The translations under genes and the position numbers were made by a program. The notes below the pieces were generated by a model. That model searched no databases and was not told where the DNA came from. It was given only the letters and a program-made list of their open reading frames with translations. DNA of 15,172 nt, from NCBI GenBank assembly GCA_020720945.1, contig DYNR01000020.1:1-15172 (forward strand), given 5' to 3'. How positions within the stretch are numbered: position 1 is the first letter of the stretch; each line of letters opens with the position of its first letter. The DNA comes from Chthoniobacter flavus. GTDB lineage: Bacteria > Verrucomicrobiota > Verrucomicrobiia > Chthoniobacterales > DYNR01. Of this stretch, positions 12,830 to 15,172 are shown one piece after another.

Positions 12830-14461
12830 ATGACCGCCATCACCCTGACCTTCCCCGCAGGGCGGTTCCACGCCACACCGTGGAGCCGCCATGTCAACGA
12901 GGGTGCGCCCGAGTGGCCGCCCTCTCCTTGGCGGTTGCTCCGCTCGTTTGTCGCTGTCTGGAAACGCAAGCTCGATGACCAACTCGACGAAGCAACCGTT
13001 TGCACCCTCCTCAAAAAACTCTCCGCACCGCCTGTTTTTCATCTACCACAAGCAGTTCCCGCCCACACGCGTCACTACATGCCGCTCTACGACGGGAAAC
13101 GCACTCTCGTCTTCGACTCCTTCCTCGCCATCGGCAAAGAAGAAAAAATCCTCGTTGCATGGAGCGATGTCTCTCTTGAAAGCGAAGAAGCGGAAGCTCT
13201 CTCGCTTCTCCTCGAAAATCTCGGCTTTCTCGGTCGCGCCGAATCGTGGTGCTCCGCCTCCTTCGCTACGGAGGAGGAACAGCAGACGCTTCCCCTAAAA
13301 CTTCCGAGAACCTGCCCCCTCGGCGACCATGAAAAAATGCCGGATGGCTGCCAAGCCATCCGCATCCTTTGCGCCGATCCTGAAGAGGCGTTTAAAAACT
13401 CGGCGTTTTTTGACATCACCTTCAAAGAAAATTCAAAAGGCAAACGAAAAGAGACACAAAAACGCACCGCAGACGAATACTCCCCCGACTGGCATCTCTG
13501 CGCCGAAACCCTCTGGCTCCACCAAAAACGCTGGTCGCAGCCGCCCGGCAGTCGCTGGATCACCTACGCCCGCCCATCCGATTGCTTCAAGCCTGAACCC
13601 GTCCGTCGTAAAACCCTCCGCAAAACCCAACCCCAGCCGCAGGTGCTTCGCTTCGCCCTTGATTCCGCTGTTTTGCCCTCCATCACCGACACGATTCGCA
13701 TCGCGGAAAATGCCCGCCGTGCGCTCATGGGGCTTTGCGGCAAACTCACCGAGCAGAACGGCATCCGAGGCAAATCTGCCATCCTCTCCGGCAAATCCGA
13801 GGAAGGCGAACGCCTCACCGACCACACCCACGCCTACTACCTTCCGACCGACGAAGACGATGATGGCAGACTCGACCACCTTACAGTCTATGCCCAGCAA
13901 GGTTTCGGCGATGCGGAACTCCGCGCCGCCCAAAAATTCCTCGAACTCCGCGACCGCGACCGTGAGGAATCTGGCCACCCTCTCCGCACGCTCCTGCTCG
14001 GTTGGGGGCTGGAAAACGAGTTTCACCCCGGCCCCCTTGCTTCCTCAAAAATCTGGCTCTCCGCCACGCCCTACCTCGCCACACGGTATCCCAAAACCAG
14101 AGGCAAAGACAAATGGCTCGGAACTCCTGCCGATTTTTTGCTGGAAGATTTGAAACAAGAAACCGCCCGATGGTCTGCCACACACGGTATTCAACCCGAC
14201 GCTATTGCCATTTCTCCCATCCTCGATGCCAACGGCGTATTTCGACTTCCCGCCCCTTCCAACCCGCAGGGCTCACCCCACCCAAACCGCCTGCTTCGCC
14301 CCCTGCAATTCCACCGCTTCCGACAAAAACGAGACGATGACGGAGGCAGACGGCTCTCCGGCTTTTTCCGCATCGAGTTTCCCGAACCCACCACGGGTCC
14401 CATTGCCCTCGGCCACTCCTCCCACTTCGGCCTCGGCCTCTTTACCCCAATTACCTTATGA
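12830..14461 (+). CDS. csb2: Type I-G Csb2 (Cas5-Cas6 fusion)
   Basis: Csb2 (GSU0054 family) combines a Cas5-like part, which caps the 5' end of crRNA in the complex, with a Cas6-like part that should process pre-crRNA. The 543-residue protein opens with ITLTFPAGRFHATPWSRHVNEG and EWPPSPWRLLRSFVA, followed by HTRHYMPLYDGKRTLVFDSF, then WSQPPGSRWITYARP. The C-terminal half has HTHAYYLPTDEDDDGRLDHL and ends with the glycine-rich RNA-binding loop GHSSHFGLGLF at 528-538. The start is set by AAGGGGA 7 bases upstream. The gene is complete. Its last codons (14420-14443) occur again, identical over 24 bases, at the right edge of the window, so this 3' end has been duplicated. In standard operons cas4-cas1 and cas2 would follow, but here accessory genes do. 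Confidence 0.96.
   Translation: MTAITLTFPAGRFHATPWSRHVNEGAPEWPPSPWRLLRSFVAVWKRKLDDQLDEATVCTLLKKLSAPPVFHLPQAVPAHTRHYMPLYDGKRTLVFDSFLAIGKEEKILVAWSDVSLESEEAEALSLLLENLGFLGRAESWCSASFATEEEQQTLPLKLPRTCPLGDHEKMPDGCQAIRILCADPEEAFKNSAFFDITFKENSKGKRKETQKRTADEYSPDWHLCAETLWLHQKRWSQPPGSRWITYARPSDCFKPEPVRRKTLRKTQPQPQVLRFALDSAVLPSITDTIRIAENARRALMGLCGKLTEQNGIRGKSAILSGKSEEGERLTDHTHAYYLPTDEDDDGRLDHLTVYAQQGFGDAELRAAQKFLELRDRDREESGHPLRTLLLGWGLENEFHPGPLASSKIWLSATPYLATRYPKTRGKDKWLGTPADFLLEDLKQETARWSATHGIQPDAIAISPILDANGVFRLPAPSNPQGSPHPNRLLRPLQFHRFRQKRDDDGGRRLSGFFRIEFPEPTTGPIALGHSSHFGLGLFTPITL
14420..14443 (+). repeat. Direct repeat, copy 1 (inside csb2 3' end)
   Basis: These 24 bases encode SHFGLGLF, the Cas6-type glycine-rich loop of csb2, and are identical to 15085-15108. 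The two copies are 665 bases apart and enclose the downstream accessory genes. Confidence 0.95.
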
Positions 14462-14519
14462 ACAAACTCCATTCACATCCCACTTCGCCCCGTTGCTTCT
14501 CGGCGGCCACTTCATCGCT

Positions 14520-14927
14520 ATGAGCTGCCAATGGATATGGGTCCACTCCGACATACCGCCAAAATGCAAACTCGACCGCTGGACGAAACAGTCGCTGGTC
14601 GCCAAAGCCGAAGCCTTCATCGCAGACTTCTATCGCCCGACTTTCATTCAACCGCCACCCGCCGATCCCCAGTTCAACTACATCGTCGGTTTTTCCGCCC
14701 GCTGGTACGGCTCCTACCTCCTCTTCACCGCCAAATACGCCTGCCCCGGCCCCAATGCCCTCAGCCCCTCCTTCGAAACCCATTTCGCCCGCCTCGGCTA
14801 CTTTGATCGCGATCGCTTCAACCTATGGACCCGCCGCCACAACGACCAGTGGATGGTTCTCGCCAGCGATCTCACACTCAATGATGCCTTCGCCGAAATG
14901 CGATCCAATCCCTGGTTTCATTTCTGA
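14520..14927 (+). CDS. Small conserved-looking protein of unknown function (possibly DUF3024-like)
   Basis: The 135-residue product starts MSCQWIWVHSDIPPKCKLDRW and ends SNPWFHF. Notable pieces are CKLDRWTKQSLVAKAEAFIADFYRP, a hydrophobic strand-like run (FNYIVGFSARWYGSYLLFTAKYAC) and FETHFARLGYFDRDRFNLWTRRHNDQW. The ARL-x-Y-x-x-x-DRFNL-x-x-x-RH-x-x-QW pattern reminds me of DUF3024-type proteins, but I cannot confirm this. There are no signal peptide, membrane segments or obvious catalytic triads. The frame is open back to 14205, but that part overlaps csb2; the ATG at 14520, 58 bases after csb2, is the natural start, without a clear ribosome binding site. It occupies the position where adaptation genes usually follow csb2 and lies between the two csb2 3' end copies, so it is best seen as an accessory passenger gene. 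Confidence 0.75.
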   Translation: MSCQWIWVHSDIPPKCKLDRWTKQSLVAKAEAFIADFYRPTFIQPPPADPQFNYIVGFSARWYGSYLLFTAKYACPGPNALSPSFETHFARLGYFDRDRFNLWTRRHNDQWMVLASDLTLNDAFAEMRSNPWFHF

Positions 14928-14975
14928 TCCTCTCCACGCCGTCCTTTCCGTCATCAACCTCTTCACCCCCGTCCC

Positions 14976-15122
14976 ATGAGCGATCTCTCACAACTTTCAG
15001 CCATTGACCAGGCCAACGAACCCCTCCTGCTCGCCCTCAAAGCCGCTTTGCCGGAACTCGAAGCCCTCCTTTGCCAAGATCCATTCCCACTTCGGCCTCG
15101 GCCTCTTTGTTCCTTTGCCTAG
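14976..15122 (+). pseudogene. Truncated small gene joined to a csb2 3' relic
   Basis: An ATG at 14976 opens a frame MSDLSQLSAIDQANEPLLLA followed by LKAALPELEALLCQD, a plausible helical N-terminus of a real protein. After about 35 codons the sequence crosses into the duplicated csb2 3' end, which it reads in the wrong frame (PFPLRPRPLCSFA, then TAG). The true 3' part has therefore been lost by deletion or recombination. I have a vague memory of a small uncharacterised protein family with a similar ALP-x-LE-x-LL start, but nothing I can name. The product is probably non-functional. Confidence 0.6.
15085..15108 (+). repeat. Direct repeat, copy 2
   Basis: Identical over 24 bases to 14420-14443. 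Recombination between the copies would remove the accessory genes and restore a csb2 with a new tail. Confidence 0.95.
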
Positions 15123-15138
15123 GAGTCTGTCGGACTTA
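15119..15138. other. Imperfect inverted repeat at the window edge
   Basis: CTAGGAGTC and GACTTAG pair over seven bases with a two-base bulge around TGTCG. It directly follows the csb2 relic and could be the edge of a mobile or interspersed repeat that continues outside the window. The evidence is weak. Confidence 0.25.
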
Positions 15139-15172
15139 GGGCGCATGAGCGAGGAAAATGCGGTTTGAGATG

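Larger units (their letters stand above)
15076..15168 (+). pseudogene. Second copy of the csb2 3' end
   Basis: In the frame KIHSHFGLGLFVPLP the sequence repeats the C-terminal glycine-rich loop of Csb2, with 24 bases identical to 14420-14443 in the same codon phase. The following VPL is what I would expect at the end of many Csb2 proteins, whereas the intact copy ends TPITL, so the relic probably derives from a different csb2 allele. The original stop is not preserved: the frame reads on through unrelated sequence to a TGA at 15166-15168. No upstream csb2 sequence is present; the junction is at about 15080. Confidence 0.75.

Noticed and set aside
14205..14519. N-terminal extension of the 135-residue protein overlapping csb2
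   Set aside because: The extension is low-complexity Pro/Ser sequence antiparallel in frame to csb2 codons and not like a protein domain.
14462..14519. A further csb2-like end just after csb2 (TSHFAPLL resembling SHFGLGLF)
   Set aside because: The resemblance is limited to a few codons and lacks the glycine pattern, so it is probably chance.
14928..15172. Start of cas4-cas1 at the right edge
   Set aside because: No cysteine cluster or Cas1 sequence is visible in any frame; the frame at 14976 ends after 48 codons.

Overview
The window holds two unrelated blocks. The left block (about 18-4036) lies on the minus strand and looks like ordinary chromosome: a membrane-anchored family 2 glycosyltransferase, a family 4 glycosyltransferase and a Kup-type potassium uptake protein, closely spaced and probably co-transcribed. 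The right block (about 4190 to the end) lies on the plus strand and is a type I-G (formerly I-U) CRISPR-Cas effector operon: cas3 with a C-terminal HD domain, csx17 (cas8-like), csb1 (cas7) and csb2 (cas5-cas6 fusion). No CRISPR array and no cas1, cas2 or cas4 lie inside the window; if present they should be downstream of the right edge. GC-rich third positions and the gene set would suit a PVC-type bacterium such as a Verrucomicrobiota member, but that is only an impression.

The unusual part is how accessory genes sit in the CRISPR operon. Between cas3 and csx17 is a DUF1016/YhcG-type PDDEXK nuclease gene, joined on both sides by 4-base ATGA overlaps. About 3.8 kb upstream an intact BRO-family gene sits in the same setting: it is preceded, with an ATGA overlap, by a broken piece of a cas3 3' end, and followed, with an ATGA overlap, by a broken piece of a csx17 5' end. 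The cas3-end fragment is itself fused to another csx17 5' end, and that is preceded by a decayed BRO fragment. The stretch therefore reads as collapsed repeats of [cas3 end]-[accessory gene]-[csx17 start], in which accessory genes have been exchanged or stacked at the cas3/csx17 junction.

The same pattern appears at the other end of the operon. Downstream of csb2 there is a 135-residue accessory protein, then a truncated small gene, then a second copy of the csb2 3' end sharing 24 identical bases, in the same frame, with the real csb2. Accessory genes thus appear in two slots, each bordered by duplicated, partly diverged ends of cas genes. Hand comparison shows the csx17 relics are only about 85% identical to the intact csx17, so they came from related but different alleles and not from a very recent local copying event.

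Other points of note are an orphan antitoxin-like gene directly before cas3, and a cluster of hairpins inside the nuclease gene, two of which are related to each other with a compensatory base-pair change.
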